Source: Oscillospiraceae bacterium
GTDB taxonomy: Bacteria; Bacillota; Clostridia; Oscillospirales; Acutalibacteraceae
DNA length: 64,000 bases
Direction: 5' to 3'
Assembly: GCA_015066525.1 (NCBI GenBank)
Contig: SVOG01000042.1
Span: 1-64,000 of the forward strand
Shown here: positions 51,709 through 60,077 of the stretch, piece by piece
Position numbering within the stretch: the stretch's first letter is position 1
How the letters are laid out: the number at the start of each line of letters is the position of its first letter
Made by a program: the position numbers and the translations under genes
Notes under the pieces: generated by a model
What the model was told of the DNA's origin: nothing
Seen by the model: the letters and a program-made list of their open reading frames with translations, nothing else
Database searches by the model: none

Positions 51709-52377
51709 ATGCAATATAAATACGAAATGCACTGCCACACCAAGATGGTGAGTCAGTGCGGACAGGTGGAACCCGAGGAAGTGGTGAAACTCTATAAAGA
51801 AAAGGGTTACAGCGGTATCGTTGTGACCGAGCATTACTCCCCGCTCACCTACGGACTCGACAGTTATTACAAACCCGAACGGCGCATCCATTTCTACCTT
51901 TCCTCCTATCGTAAGATGAAGGAGTACGAGGACGAGAATTTCAAGGTGTTCCTCGGAATGGAACTGCGCCACTACGCCACCGCAAACGACTATCTCATTT
52001 ACGGTGTAACGGAGGAGTGGTTGCTGGGGCAAAGCAATCTGATGCTCCTCTTTGAGCGCAGTATGTATAAAAAAATGCACGAGGCAGGTTTCCTCGTGTA
52101 TCAGGCGCATCCGTTTCGCCCGTTTATCCGCCGCTGCAACCCGAAATATGTGGACGGTATTGAAATCTATAACGGCAAAACGGACAGATACCGTAACTAT
52201 AAAGCACTTAACTGGGCAGCGACGCATAAGAAGCTGATGATTTCAGGCTCGGACTTCCACGAGAAAGAGCACCTTGCCCGCGGCGGTATCATCACGACGC
52301 GCCCGATTAAAGACAACGCCGACCTCGTCAGAATCCTCAAGGCGCAGGATTTTGAAATGATACGGACTTTTGACTAA
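51709..52377 (+). CDS. PHP-domain phosphoesterase
   Basis: A 222-aa PHP-fold metal-dependent hydrolase. The metal ligands appear in order: MHCHTK near residue 8, VTEHYSP, FLGMELRHYA, QAHPFRP and SGSDFHEKEH, which together form the trinuclear PHP site. Substrates in the family range from histidinol phosphate to nucleotides and capsule kinase phosphotyrosines. The short sequence and the motifs do not match CpsB. The start is ATG 51709, one base after the iolB stop; the ORF-track start lies inside iolB. Confidence 0.85.
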   Translation: MQYKYEMHCHTKMVSQCGQVEPEEVVKLYKEKGYSGIVVTEHYSPLTYGLDSYYKPERRIHFYLSSYRKMKEYEDENFKVFLGMELRHYATANDYLIYGVTEEWLLGQSNLMLLFERSMYKKMHEAGFLVYQAHPFRPFIRRCNPKYVDGIEIYNGKTDRYRNYKALNWAATHKKLMISGSDFHEKEHLARGGIITTRPIKDNADLVRILKAQDFEMIRTFD

Positions 52378-52388
52378 TATCCAACACG

Positions 52389-52425
52389 AAAAAATGTGTA
52401 AGGCATATGCCTTACACATTTTTTA
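52389..52425. terminator. Palindromic bidirectional terminator
   Basis: AAATGTGTAAGGCATATGCCTTACACATTT is a perfect palindrome flanked by A- and T-runs. It ends the iolB-PHP transcript, and the stop codon of the convergent hydrolase lies in its right arm. Confidence 0.85.
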
Positions 52426-53890
52426 TATGCTGCTTTTCGTCCGTTTGGATAAACTGAGAAAAGCCGTATTTCTTTTTCACCGATTTCACGCTGAGTTTTT
52501 CGCGACGGACAATCATTTTTGCAAGCAGTTTCGTCGCCTGCGTGTTATAGCGATAGAGCCCGTGCGACGCATATTTCACAAACCAGGTATTATCGGGCAG
52601 GGTACAGGTCGACGCGTCGATAATCTTATCGGGCGAGACATATCTTCCCTTACTCTTCAACTTCTTGCCGTACTGCGCCACGGTAGCACCCGCCGACGCA
52701 TATTTTGTGTCGATAATGAGGTCGGTATGGTTATTCGTCTTGGAGGTGAGCGGCAGTGCGCGGGTGCCGTAATTGGCGATAATCATCACATCGGCGCCGT
52801 GCTGCTTCACCCACTTGAGATTGCGCTTAAATCTGCCCTGTATCTTATGATAACGGGTGATTTTCCGATACAGTCCGCTCTTTTTATCGAGAATGCCGAG
52901 TTTGCTCATCTGCTTGACACAGGCGTCAAATTCGCCGTAAGGAATGCACTCCCACGGGGACGGGCAGTTCGTCATCCATGGTTTCAGCGCCGTGAGATAG
53001 AATTTTTTGCGCATCTTCGGGTTATGCGCGACTTCTCGGTTGAGTTTCTCTACGGCGGTACCGATACGGGCATCGCCGAGCGCGAGAATCGCACGAATCG
53101 TATCGCGCTGCGCACCGCCCTCAAAGGCGGTCTCAAGGTGTTTCAGATAGGAGAGCACACTCTTCTTGTCCATCGTGAAATCGAGACGGAACAGGCGTGC
53201 CGTATCCAGTCCGAGCTGCGCACCGTTGAGAAAGACGTAGCGCGCGACATCCTGCTTTTCCTTATACGCGTCCATATAGGCGCTGATGACCGCACCGCCG
53301 AGCGACATACCGACAATGGTAACTTTCTTTGCGCCCGTCTGCTTCTTCACCGCGACGACGAGTTTTCGCAGTTGCTTCGCCGTCTCGTGTACATCGAGTC
53401 GCCAGTCATAATTAAATGCGTAAAGATTCTTTGCACCGATAAGGTCGCGCATCTGCTTGGCAAAGGAATTAATCGAAAAATTGCGTAGTTCGAAATACGC
53501 GGGGTGGTATTTCAGCGAGTCGTCCCACGCGCAGTCAATGCCCTGCCCCGGCTGGGGATTACCGTCGGGGGTGCAGTTAAATCCCGTCGCGCCGAGAATT
53601 TTGCCGAGTGCGGCAAAGAGTTTATCGTAGTTCACCTTACGCCCCTTGTCGAGGAGCTTGAGCGCTTCCTGCATCACGGTCGGATTTCTCAGCATCGCCG
53701 ATGTATCGAGTCCGTACTGGGCAATCATACTCTCGTTTTCGGTGCCGAAATTGTTAAACAAATCGCTGCCGCCGAGTCCGTGCATCACGATGACGGGGGT
53801 GACCTTTTCCTTGGCAAACGCGACGCTTGCCGATGAGAAAACCGTCACAAAGGCGAGGAGAACACAGAGGATTTTTCCTAATCTTTTCAT
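52412..53890 (-). CDS. Secreted alpha/beta hydrolase, LCAT/lipase-like
   Basis: A 492-aa exported protein. A signal peptide (MKRLGKILCVLLAFVTVFSS, cleaved near ASVAFA) is followed by an alpha/beta-hydrolase core: VIVMHGLGGSDLF (oxyanion loop), YAFNYDWRLDVHETAKQL and the nucleophile elbow VGMSLGGA (GxSxG). The NYDWR motif and length resemble lecithin:cholesterol acyltransferase-type enzymes (PF02450) rather than small lipases. A membrane-lipid or glycolipid acyl hydrolase/transferase role is plausible. The catalytic Asp and His cannot be fixed by eye (candidates include HTDLIIDT and YASHGLYRY). AGGAAAG precedes the ATG. Confidence 0.82.
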   Translation of the reverse strand: MKRLGKILCVLLAFVTVFSSASVAFAKEKVTPVIVMHGLGGSDLFNNFGTENESMIAQYGLDTSAMLRNPTVMQEALKLLDKGRKVNYDKLFAALGKILGATGFNCTPDGNPQPGQGIDCAWDDSLKYHPAYFELRNFSINSFAKQMRDLIGAKNLYAFNYDWRLDVHETAKQLRKLVVAVKKQTGAKKVTIVGMSLGGAVISAYMDAYKEKQDVARYVFLNGAQLGLDTARLFRLDFTMDKKSVLSYLKHLETAFEGGAQRDTIRAILALGDARIGTAVEKLNREVAHNPKMRKKFYLTALKPWMTNCPSPWECIPYGEFDACVKQMSKLGILDKKSGLYRKITRYHKIQGRFKRNLKWVKQHGADVMIIANYGTRALPLTSKTNNHTDLIIDTKYASAGATVAQYGKKLKSKGRYVSPDKIIDASTCTLPDNTWFVKYASHGLYRYNTQATKLLAKMIVRREKLSVKSVKKKYGFSQFIQTDEKQHIKNV

Positions 53891-53901
53891 AACACTTTCC
53901 T

Positions 53902-53937
53902 AATAAAATACTGCCCCGAAACGGGGCAGTGTTTTTA
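53902..53937 (-). terminator. Terminator after the membrane-anchored protein gene
   Basis: ACTGCCCCG, loop TTT, CGGGGCAGT, then ATTTTATT on the minus strand. Confidence 0.85.
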
Positions 53938-53939
53938 AT

Positions 53940-54929
53940 TTACTGAGCGAGATAGAGCGGACGGGTGCTGATGTTGGTATTGTCCACATACCAGCTTCTG
54001 CCGATTTTTACGACGAAAACCGTCTGAGTTAAATCAATCTTGCCGCTCTCATCCTTAACGGCTACGGTAACCTCGGCAACCGACTCAATCTCATCTGCGT
54101 GATTGAGTGCTGCGAAGGTATCGACCATAGCGGTCTTGTTTTTATTTTTCTCATCCACATCGGTAACGCCGAGTGCGTCAGCGCGACCCTCGCCGCTCTC
54201 TGCAACGGGAGTAATGCGCGCCTTGTACTGCTCTACGTAAGCCTTCGTTTCGTCAGCCGTGTATTCCTTGCAGTCGGTAACGGTGCAGGTGATTTTATAA
54301 TCCTTGCCGAGCATCTTCTGATAAGCGCCCTGTGTCGCCTCGGCGAGGACGGTCTTATTATCCGCTGCGAGCACCTCTTCGGTACCGGTCAGGGAGTCGG
54401 CATAGGTCTGGACATTCGCCTCGAGCGCGCCGAACATATACTCCATACTCATATACTCGTCACCGTAAACCGCGTGTCTTACCTCAACGAGTTTGTCGAA
54501 GTACTTGGTGAACATACTGTCATAATCGTCCCAGCCGTAAGTCTTGAGGAGTTCTACATAGTAATCGTACATCGTCGAATAAACCGTGTCGATTGCCTTT
54601 TGCTCTTCCTCATTACCCTTGCCGACGAAGTCAGCCTGCTTCACATCGTCGCCGTCATTCACATAGGCAATCATATACGCCTTGCGGATGAAGTCGCCGT
54701 ACTTCAGTTTACCGTTTTTGGAAACGAGGGTGGTCTTATAGGAATTGTAGCCGTCGCCCGTCTGGACAATACCGTCGACATAAGACTGCGCGACCTTTTC
54801 AGGGGAGAAAGCAGTGTATCTTGTCGTGTAAGCGAAGATAGTCAGCAAGACAAGAACGACTGCCATTACAATGCCGACACACACGGCATAAGCACCGGGT
54901 CTGAAGCCCTTCTTTTCTTTATCAGCCAT
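53940..54929 (-). CDS. Membrane-anchored protein of unknown function, transporter partner
   Basis: A 329-aa protein with one N-terminal transmembrane helix (about residues 14-34, VCVGIVMAVVLVLLTIFAY) and a large, acidic, probably extracytoplasmic domain. I recognise no family. It contains repeated YVDG/YGDF/YGDEY-type acidic-aromatic motifs and ends in a beta-rich segment (KIGRSWYVDNTNI) that looks like an NTF2/DUF4878-type fold. It is 2 bp downstream of the GPH transporter gene, which suggests an accessory subunit or sensor. The pairing looks like a functional unit. Confidence 0.8.
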   Translation of the reverse strand: MADKEKKGFRPGAYAVCVGIVMAVVLVLLTIFAYTTRYTAFSPEKVAQSYVDGIVQTGDGYNSYKTTLVSKNGKLKYGDFIRKAYMIAYVNDGDDVKQADFVGKGNEEEQKAIDTVYSTMYDYYVELLKTYGWDDYDSMFTKYFDKLVEVRHAVYGDEYMSMEYMFGALEANVQTYADSLTGTEEVLAADNKTVLAEATQGAYQKMLGKDYKITCTVTDCKEYTADETKAYVEQYKARITPVAESGEGRADALGVTDVDEKNKNKTAMVDTFAALNHADEIESVAEVTVAVKDESGKIDLTQTVFVVKIGRSWYVDNTNISTRPLYLAQ

Positions 54930-54931
54930 TA

Positions 54932-56524
54932 CTACCCCTCCTTACTTTCAAGTTGCTCGCCGTTTTCATTCGCCTCTACTGCCTGCGCCTCTACTGCCTC
55001 GGCAACCTCTTCGACAACGGATGTATCATCATTGTCAGCGGCGCCTTCGGCTGCTCTCTTTTCCGCAAGAGCAGCAGTGATTCTGTCCTTCTTCTCGCCT
55101 ACCATATCGTAGAAGAGAATCGGTACGAACTGAAGCACAACGAAAATAGCGGGGATAATCGTATAAATTGCGAGGAATTTATTGAGCGTTGCGTCCGTCT
55201 GGGTTGCGTAAGCGATATTGGCACTCTTGGAGAACTGATAGCCCGACCAGGTGTAAACAAGGAACGGAGCAAAATACTTCGTGCCTGCCGACGCAATCTT
55301 GGAAAACAGACCGTAGCCCGCATATGCAAGACCTTCCTGGCGCTTGCCCGTCTTGTATTCCATCTCGTCAACGCAGTCCGCAATCATAATATTCGGCGTT
55401 ACGTTCGTATTACCGTGCTGAATGCCGCAGAAGAAGTTGAGGATAAGGAACGGAACGATAAGCGTGCTGTTAAAGCCGATACCGCGCGATACGAAGTAAA
55501 GAATCGCGAGCGAGGTAGCGCCGTAGCAGCAGAAGAGGATAAAGGTCTTCTTGGTGGAGAACTTCTTAAGTACAAAGTTTACGAGCAGCGTACCGACCGC
55601 CGTACCGATACCCATCGGGAGCATCAGCGCGAGCTTCAGTCCCTTGGAACCGAGGAGATAAACGGCGATATAAAGCGATACCGTACCGTAAACGCCACGT
55701 CCGAAACCGCAGAGTTTGGTAAGCGATACCATCAGAAGGTTTTTATTGGTAAATACGAGTTTGATGGACTCGATAAGCGAAACCTTCTCGGTGGTGTACG
55801 GAACACGCTCCTTATTATTCGCGAAGAAAATCATCACGAAGATAATCATACCGAGCGCGCAGACCGCGGTGGAGATAATCAGGTCGAGACCCTGACCTTC
55901 CGCATTCTTGTACTGCTGCTGACCCATCAGTGCCTTCATAATTGCGGGCACAACGATGATGATAACCTGACCGCCCGACTGTCCGACGGAGCGCAGGAAG
56001 GACGCAATGGAAATCGCGCTCGACCTTTCCTTGGGATTCGGTGAGCAGAGCGCGCCGAAGCAGTTTGACGGTGATTCCACCGCGCACGAAACCGCCGTAT
56101 ACAGCGCATAAATCACAAACATCCAGATGGTCGCGAAAGTAAAGTTATTGGTATTCGGTGCGACAAATACGAGCATTGCGATAATCGCAAGCGGAATCGC
56201 GCCGAAACCTACCCAAGGCTTTACCTTACCGAGCGGCGTTCTCGTTCGGTCGACGAGAATACCGATAACCAGTTCCATCACTGCGCCGACAACGCCTGCC
56301 ACACCGAAAACGGATGCGACAACCGATGCCAGTTTCGCAGAATCGAAACCCTGACCCTTGAAGGCGAAGTCAGCAAAGAAGGTCATCGTATAATCGGGCA
56401 TCCAGCCGGTGAGCAATGCGACACCGAAGAGTCCGATACCAAAGGTGACAATCTCGGATGGCTTCATATACTTCTTTTCCGCCGGTGCAGCCGATACCGC
56501 AGCGGCGGCTTTCTTTTTAGCCAT
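54932..56524 (-). CDS. GPH-family (MFS) transporter with long cytosolic tails
   Basis: A 530-aa membrane transporter of the glycoside-pentoside-hexuronide family with about twelve helices. The loops LVDRTRTPLGKVKPW and MIADCVDEMEYKTGKRQEG are family signatures. Compared with the paralogue at 37883 it has an Ala/Lys-rich N-terminal extension and an acidic C-terminal tail (AEGAADNDDTSVVEEVAEAV) of about 40 residues, which may bind the adjacent membrane protein. Substrate unknown. It heads a two-gene operon. Confidence 0.87.
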   Translation of the reverse strand: MAKKKAAAAVSAAPAEKKYMKPSEIVTFGIGLFGVALLTGWMPDYTMTFFADFAFKGQGFDSAKLASVVASVFGVAGVVGAVMELVIGILVDRTRTPLGKVKPWVGFGAIPLAIIAMLVFVAPNTNNFTFATIWMFVIYALYTAVSCAVESPSNCFGALCSPNPKERSSAISIASFLRSVGQSGGQVIIIVVPAIMKALMGQQQYKNAEGQGLDLIISTAVCALGMIIFVMIFFANNKERVPYTTEKVSLIESIKLVFTNKNLLMVSLTKLCGFGRGVYGTVSLYIAVYLLGSKGLKLALMLPMGIGTAVGTLLVNFVLKKFSTKKTFILFCCYGATSLAILYFVSRGIGFNSTLIVPFLILNFFCGIQHGNTNVTPNIMIADCVDEMEYKTGKRQEGLAYAGYGLFSKIASAGTKYFAPFLVYTWSGYQFSKSANIAYATQTDATLNKFLAIYTIIPAIFVVLQFVPILFYDMVGEKKDRITAALAEKRAAEGAADNDDTSVVEEVAEAVEAQAVEANENGEQLESKEG

Positions 56525-56556
56525 AAAGAAACCCCTTTTCTAAATATATTCAATTA

Positions 56557-56585
56557 ATTATATCAAATAATATTAGGTAATACAA
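56557..56585 (-). promoter_or_regulatory. Promoter of the GPH transporter operon
   Basis: TTGTAT, a 17-bp spacer and TATAAT on the minus strand, 33 bp before the start codon. Confidence 0.7.
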
Positions 56586-56640
56586 GTAATTATTTACATA
56601 TTAATTGCATTTTTTTATATATTTTATGGCAAATTAAACA

Positions 56641-56666
56641 AAAAAGAGGGCGGAAATTCCGCCCCC
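56641..56666 (-). terminator. Terminator after the Rrf2 gene
   Basis: GGGCGGAA/TTCCGCCC stem followed by TCTTTTTT on the minus strand. Confidence 0.75.
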
Positions 56667-56677
56667 ACATGAAATAC

Positions 56678-57076
56678 TCAGAATAAATCCGCCAGCGTTT
56701 TGGAATTGAGGAAGTCCATAATGACCTCGTTGAGCTCGTTCCACATCGGTCGCGTGAGACAGGAACCCGCCTTAGAGCACTCCTGCTCACAGTCAACACA
56801 GGCGACGGGAGCGAGCGATTTTTCGGTCAGTATCAGAATTTCGCCGACTTTGTACTCGCAAATCTTACGGTTCAGTTTATAGCCGCCGCTCTTGCCGCGG
56901 GCACTGTCGACCAGTCCGCCCTTAGAGAGTTTGGCGATAATCGCCTCGAGATATTTCATACTGATTTCCTGGCGTTCGGAAATATCCTTGAGCGAAATAT
57001 AGGTGTCCTCCCCGCTGTGCTGCGCGAGGTCGAGCATAATGCTCAGGGCGTATCTGCCCTTGGTTGAAATCATCAT
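56678..57076 (-). CDS. Rrf2-family (IscR/CymR-like) regulator
   Basis: A 132-aa winged-helix regulator. The start MISTKGRYALSIMLDLAQHS and helix-turn-helix (LKDISERQEISMKYLEAIIAKL) are classic Rrf2. The cysteine cluster CVDCEQECSKAGSC (residues about 92-105) is compatible with [2Fe-2S] binding as in IscR, though the spacing has an extra Cys. In Firmicutes this family controls iron-sulfur assembly or cysteine metabolism. The start is ATG 57076 with AGGAG 7 nt upstream. It lies close behind metH on the same strand, 28 bp from its stop, and is followed by its own terminator. Confidence 0.88.
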   Translation of the reverse strand: MMISTKGRYALSIMLDLAQHSGEDTYISLKDISERQEISMKYLEAIIAKLSKGGLVDSARGKSGGYKLNRKICEYKVGEILILTEKSLAPVACVDCEQECSKAGSCLTRPMWNELNEVIMDFLNSKTLADLF

Positions 57077-57104
57077 AGCTTTTCTCCTGACAGTGGTATT
57101 AGGG

Positions 57105-59414
57105 TCAGTCCCCGATAGCACTAAAATATTCCTGCGCGATGCGGACGCTCTCCATCGCGTCCTTCGCATAATAATCGGCGTCAATCATCCGCGCGTACTC
57201 CTTCGTCAGGACGGCGCCGCCGACAAACACCTTCGCATCCGTGTTTTCGTGAATTAAGTGAATCGTCTTTTCCATATTCGGCACCGTCGTCGTCATCAGC
57301 GCCGAAAGTCCCACGAATTTCGCGCCGTGCTCCACCGTCTTTTCGAGCACGGTTTCGCATTTGACATCCTTGCCGAGGTCGATGACGTCAAAACCGTAGT
57401 TTTGCAGCAGCACCTTGACGATATTCTTGCCGATATCGTGGATGTCGCCCTCGACCGTGGCGATGATAATCTTGTCGCCCTTTACCTGGGGCGTACCTTT
57501 TGAGGCAAGGCACGCCTTAATCTCATCAAATGCCGCCTTTGCCGCATCCGCAGCCATCAGCAGTTGGGGCAAAAACAGTTTATTTTTCTCAAATCCGTCT
57601 CCCACGATGTCGAGTGCAGGGATAATATGCGCATTGATAACCTCGAGCGGTGCGGTATCCTGCAACAGCACGCGTGCACAGGAGGCGCTCTCGTCCTTCA
57701 TACCCTTAATAATTGCGTCCTTGAGCGTCACATCGGCGCTCGCCGTTTGCGCGATTTCGACCGCGGTTGCCGAAGCAATGTACTCCGTACAGTTATCGTC
57801 AAGCCCCGCCAGCGCGTTAAACGAATAATAGGCGTTCATCATACTCTGTGACTTCGGATTGATGATACCGCCGCTGAGTCCTGCGCCGAGCGCCTGCGTG
57901 TAAAAGGCAGTATTAATCACTTCTCTATTCGGCAGACCGAAGCTGATATTCGACACGCCGAGTACGGTATTCACACCGAGGGTGTTCTTACAGTAGTCAA
58001 CGACCTTCAGCGTTTCGACCGCATTTTGCTGATTCGTGCTGATCGTCATCGTCAGCGCGTCGATAACAAGGTTTTTCTTGTCAATGCCGTACTCTTTGGC
58101 AGTCTCGATCATCTTCTCGGCAATCTTAATTCTGCTCTCGGCATCCTCGGGAATGCCGCTCTCATCGAGACAGAGACAGACGACCACGCCGCCGTATTTC
58201 TTCGCAAGCGGGAAAATCTCCGCCATGGACTTCGCCTTGCCGTTGACGGAGTTAATCATCGCCTTACCGTTATAGATACGCAGCGCCTTCTCGAGCGCGA
58301 GCGGGTCGGAGGAGTCGAGCTGCAAAGGCGTCGGCAGCACCGACTGGAGTTGATAAACTGCGTCGGTGAGCATCTGTACCTCATCAATCTCAGGCAGTCC
58401 TACGTTGACGTCGAGAATGTGGGCGCCGCAGTCACGCTGCGTAATGCCCTCCTTGAGAATATAATCCATATCGCCGTTTCTCAGCGCTTCCTTAAGCAAT
58501 TTCTTGCCCGTCGGGTTAATGCGCTCGCCGATAACGGCGCTCTTTTTTCCGAGTTCCACGCACTCGCTGTAACTCGACACGAGGGTGGTATGCTTAAAGG
58601 AGGGAGCGCAGTCGGGAATATCTTTTGTCGCGGCAATCAGCGCGCGGATATGGTCGGGATTCGTTCCGCAGCAACCGCCGAGATACGACACGCCGAGGGC
58701 GGCAATCTCCTTCATATATCCCGCAAACTCGTCGGGAGTTACGTTATAGACCGTCTCGCCGTTCACACTCTCGGGCAGTCCCGCGTTCGGGTTTACCATA
58801 ATCGGCGTGGATGAAACGCTGACGAGCTCCTCCACGAGCGGTATCATCTGTTTCGGACCGAGTCCGCAGTTAAAACCGATAACATCGACGCCGAGTCCCT
58901 CGCACATGGCGACCGCCGTTTTCACATCGGCGCCTGTAAGCAGTCTTCCCTTTTCGTCAAAAATCATCGAGACAAAGACGGGCAGGTCGCAGTTTTCCTT
59001 AGCCGCGAGCACAGCCGCCTTGATTTCATAGGTGTCTCCCATTGTTTCAATCAAAACGAAATCCGCGCCGTCGGCTCCCGCCTTGACCACCTCGGCATAA
59101 AGGGACACGCAATCCTCAAAATCGAGGTCACCCATCGGTTTCAGCAGTTTTCCCGTCGGTCCGAGGTCGAGCGCAACCTTTTTGCCTGCCTTCTTCGCGA
59201 GGGCAACGCCCGCGCGCACAATCTCGGCACAGTTTTCGTATTTCAGCGGATTCGCGCCGAAGGTGTTGGCGGTAATAATATCCGCGCCCGCCTCGGCGTA
59301 TGCCCGATGCACGCGCAGGACACGCTCGGGGTCGGTGATATTCAGTTGTTCGGGAAGCTCTCCCGCTGCCAGCTGCAACATCGTTCCCATTCCGCCGTCA
59401 AAATACTGTATCAT
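57105..59414 (-). CDS. metH: Cobalamin-dependent methionine synthase, without activation domain
   Basis: A 769-aa B12 enzyme that transfers a methyl group from methyltetrahydrofolate to homocysteine. Domains: homocysteine-binding (about 1-285, zinc ligands in FNCGLGP and LGGCCGTNP), folate-binding (about 310-560, beginning VIGERINPTGKK and including LDVNVGLPE), and the cobalamin cap/binding part (about 580-769) with the His ligand motif EGDIHDIGKNIV. The C-terminal AdoMet activation domain of E. coli MetH is missing here and is encoded by the gene before it. GGAGA sits at a good distance from the ATG. It works with metF in the same transcript. Confidence 0.94.
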   Translation of the reverse strand: MIQYFDGGMGTMLQLAAGELPEQLNITDPERVLRVHRAYAEAGADIITANTFGANPLKYENCAEIVRAGVALAKKAGKKVALDLGPTGKLLKPMGDLDFEDCVSLYAEVVKAGADGADFVLIETMGDTYEIKAAVLAAKENCDLPVFVSMIFDEKGRLLTGADVKTAVAMCEGLGVDVIGFNCGLGPKQMIPLVEELVSVSSTPIMVNPNAGLPESVNGETVYNVTPDEFAGYMKEIAALGVSYLGGCCGTNPDHIRALIAATKDIPDCAPSFKHTTLVSSYSECVELGKKSAVIGERINPTGKKLLKEALRNGDMDYILKEGITQRDCGAHILDVNVGLPEIDEVQMLTDAVYQLQSVLPTPLQLDSSDPLALEKALRIYNGKAMINSVNGKAKSMAEIFPLAKKYGGVVVCLCLDESGIPEDAESRIKIAEKMIETAKEYGIDKKNLVIDALTMTISTNQQNAVETLKVVDYCKNTLGVNTVLGVSNISFGLPNREVINTAFYTQALGAGLSGGIINPKSQSMMNAYYSFNALAGLDDNCTEYIASATAVEIAQTASADVTLKDAIIKGMKDESASCARVLLQDTAPLEVINAHIIPALDIVGDGFEKNKLFLPQLLMAADAAKAAFDEIKACLASKGTPQVKGDKIIIATVEGDIHDIGKNIVKVLLQNYGFDVIDLGKDVKCETVLEKTVEHGAKFVGLSALMTTTVPNMEKTIHLIHENTDAKVFVGGAVLTKEYARMIDADYYAKDAMESVRIAQEYFSAIGD

Positions 59415-59430
59415 AGTGTTTTCTCCAAAA

Positions 59431-59518
59431 ACAGTTTTGAGTTGCTAAACATTAGTATCTTCTCGATGCCTTGCGCAGCTCAAAACTCAATGCTCAAAAC
59501 TTGTGAGCGCAGCGAACT
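59431..59518. repeat. Intergenic inverted repeat between metH and its activation-domain gene
   Basis: AGTTTTGAGTTGC and GCAGCTCAAAACT form an imperfect stem across about 30 bp, followed by CAATGCTCAAAACTTGTGAGCGCAGCGAAC. The reverse complement contains TCGCTGCGCTCA, related to TCGCTACGCTCA in the element at 50856. It interrupts the metF-metH transcript. Confidence 0.6.
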
Positions 59519-60077
59519 ACTCATCGGCAATGCCGATGATTGCCGTAACGCTTTTAGTCGGTATCATTTCAAAGGTATCGGTCAGGGTAACGCCGATACG
59601 CTTGGTTATCTCAATCAGGTCAAAAACCTGCTTCTGCGCTGAAATATCGAGGTCAAAATATCCCGGTGAGTACCGCTGACGCAGGGCGACGCCCTCCGTC
59701 TCTTTTATCTGCTCCTCGAGTGCGTCGCAGACTTCCTCAATCTTACACGCCGCAGCCGCCTGCAGTGCCATCGCGAGCGCCACATCGGTAGCGGACGCGC
59801 GCTGAATCAAGCGGTCGCACGCCGTGCCGAGCGTCGCGCCGAATACCACCGCGCGCTGACACCCTCTGAGATTGTCAGCGAGATGGCTGCTGCGAAATAC
59901 CGCGCCGCCGATGGTACAAACGTCGCCCTCCACCGTGCAGGCAAAAATGCGGCTGAGCGTTTTCGGCTGTGCCTCATTTTCAATCATCTGAGCCGCCTTG
60001 TCGGCGAGGGCAAGGATATGCGCGTCGGTCGTGTGACTGTTCGTGCGCATATAGCGCAAAATCTCCGCCCTATCCAT
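59517..60077 (-). CDS. Stand-alone methionine synthase activation domain protein
   Basis: A 186-aa protein matching the C-terminal AdoMet-binding activation domain of MetH, which helps reductively remethylate oxidised cob(II)alamin. Shared blocks are the core AAAACKIEEVCDALEEQI and the substrate motif RQRYSPGYFDLDISAQ followed by IGVTLTDTFEMIPTKSVTAI. Splitting it from the catalytic chain is common in clostridia. It lies between metF and metH in one transcript. The start is ATG 60077, overlapping metF by 8 bp; TTG just upstream is possible. The electron donor (ferredoxin or flavodoxin) is not in the window. Confidence 0.9.
   Translation of the reverse strand: MDRAEILRYMRTNSHTTDAHILALADKAAQMIENEAQPKTLSRIFACTVEGDVCTIGGAVFRSSHLADNLRGCQRAVVFGATLGTACDRLIQRASATDVALAMALQAAAACKIEEVCDALEEQIKETEGVALRQRYSPGYFDLDISAQKQVFDLIEITKRIGVTLTDTFEMIPTKSVTAIIGIADE

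Noticed and set aside
51709-52377. PHP protein as the missing CpsB phosphatase of the capsule kinase
   Set aside because: The start lacks the IDIHCHILPG(I/V)DDG-type signature of CpsB, and the gene is unlinked to the glycan locus and paired with iolB.
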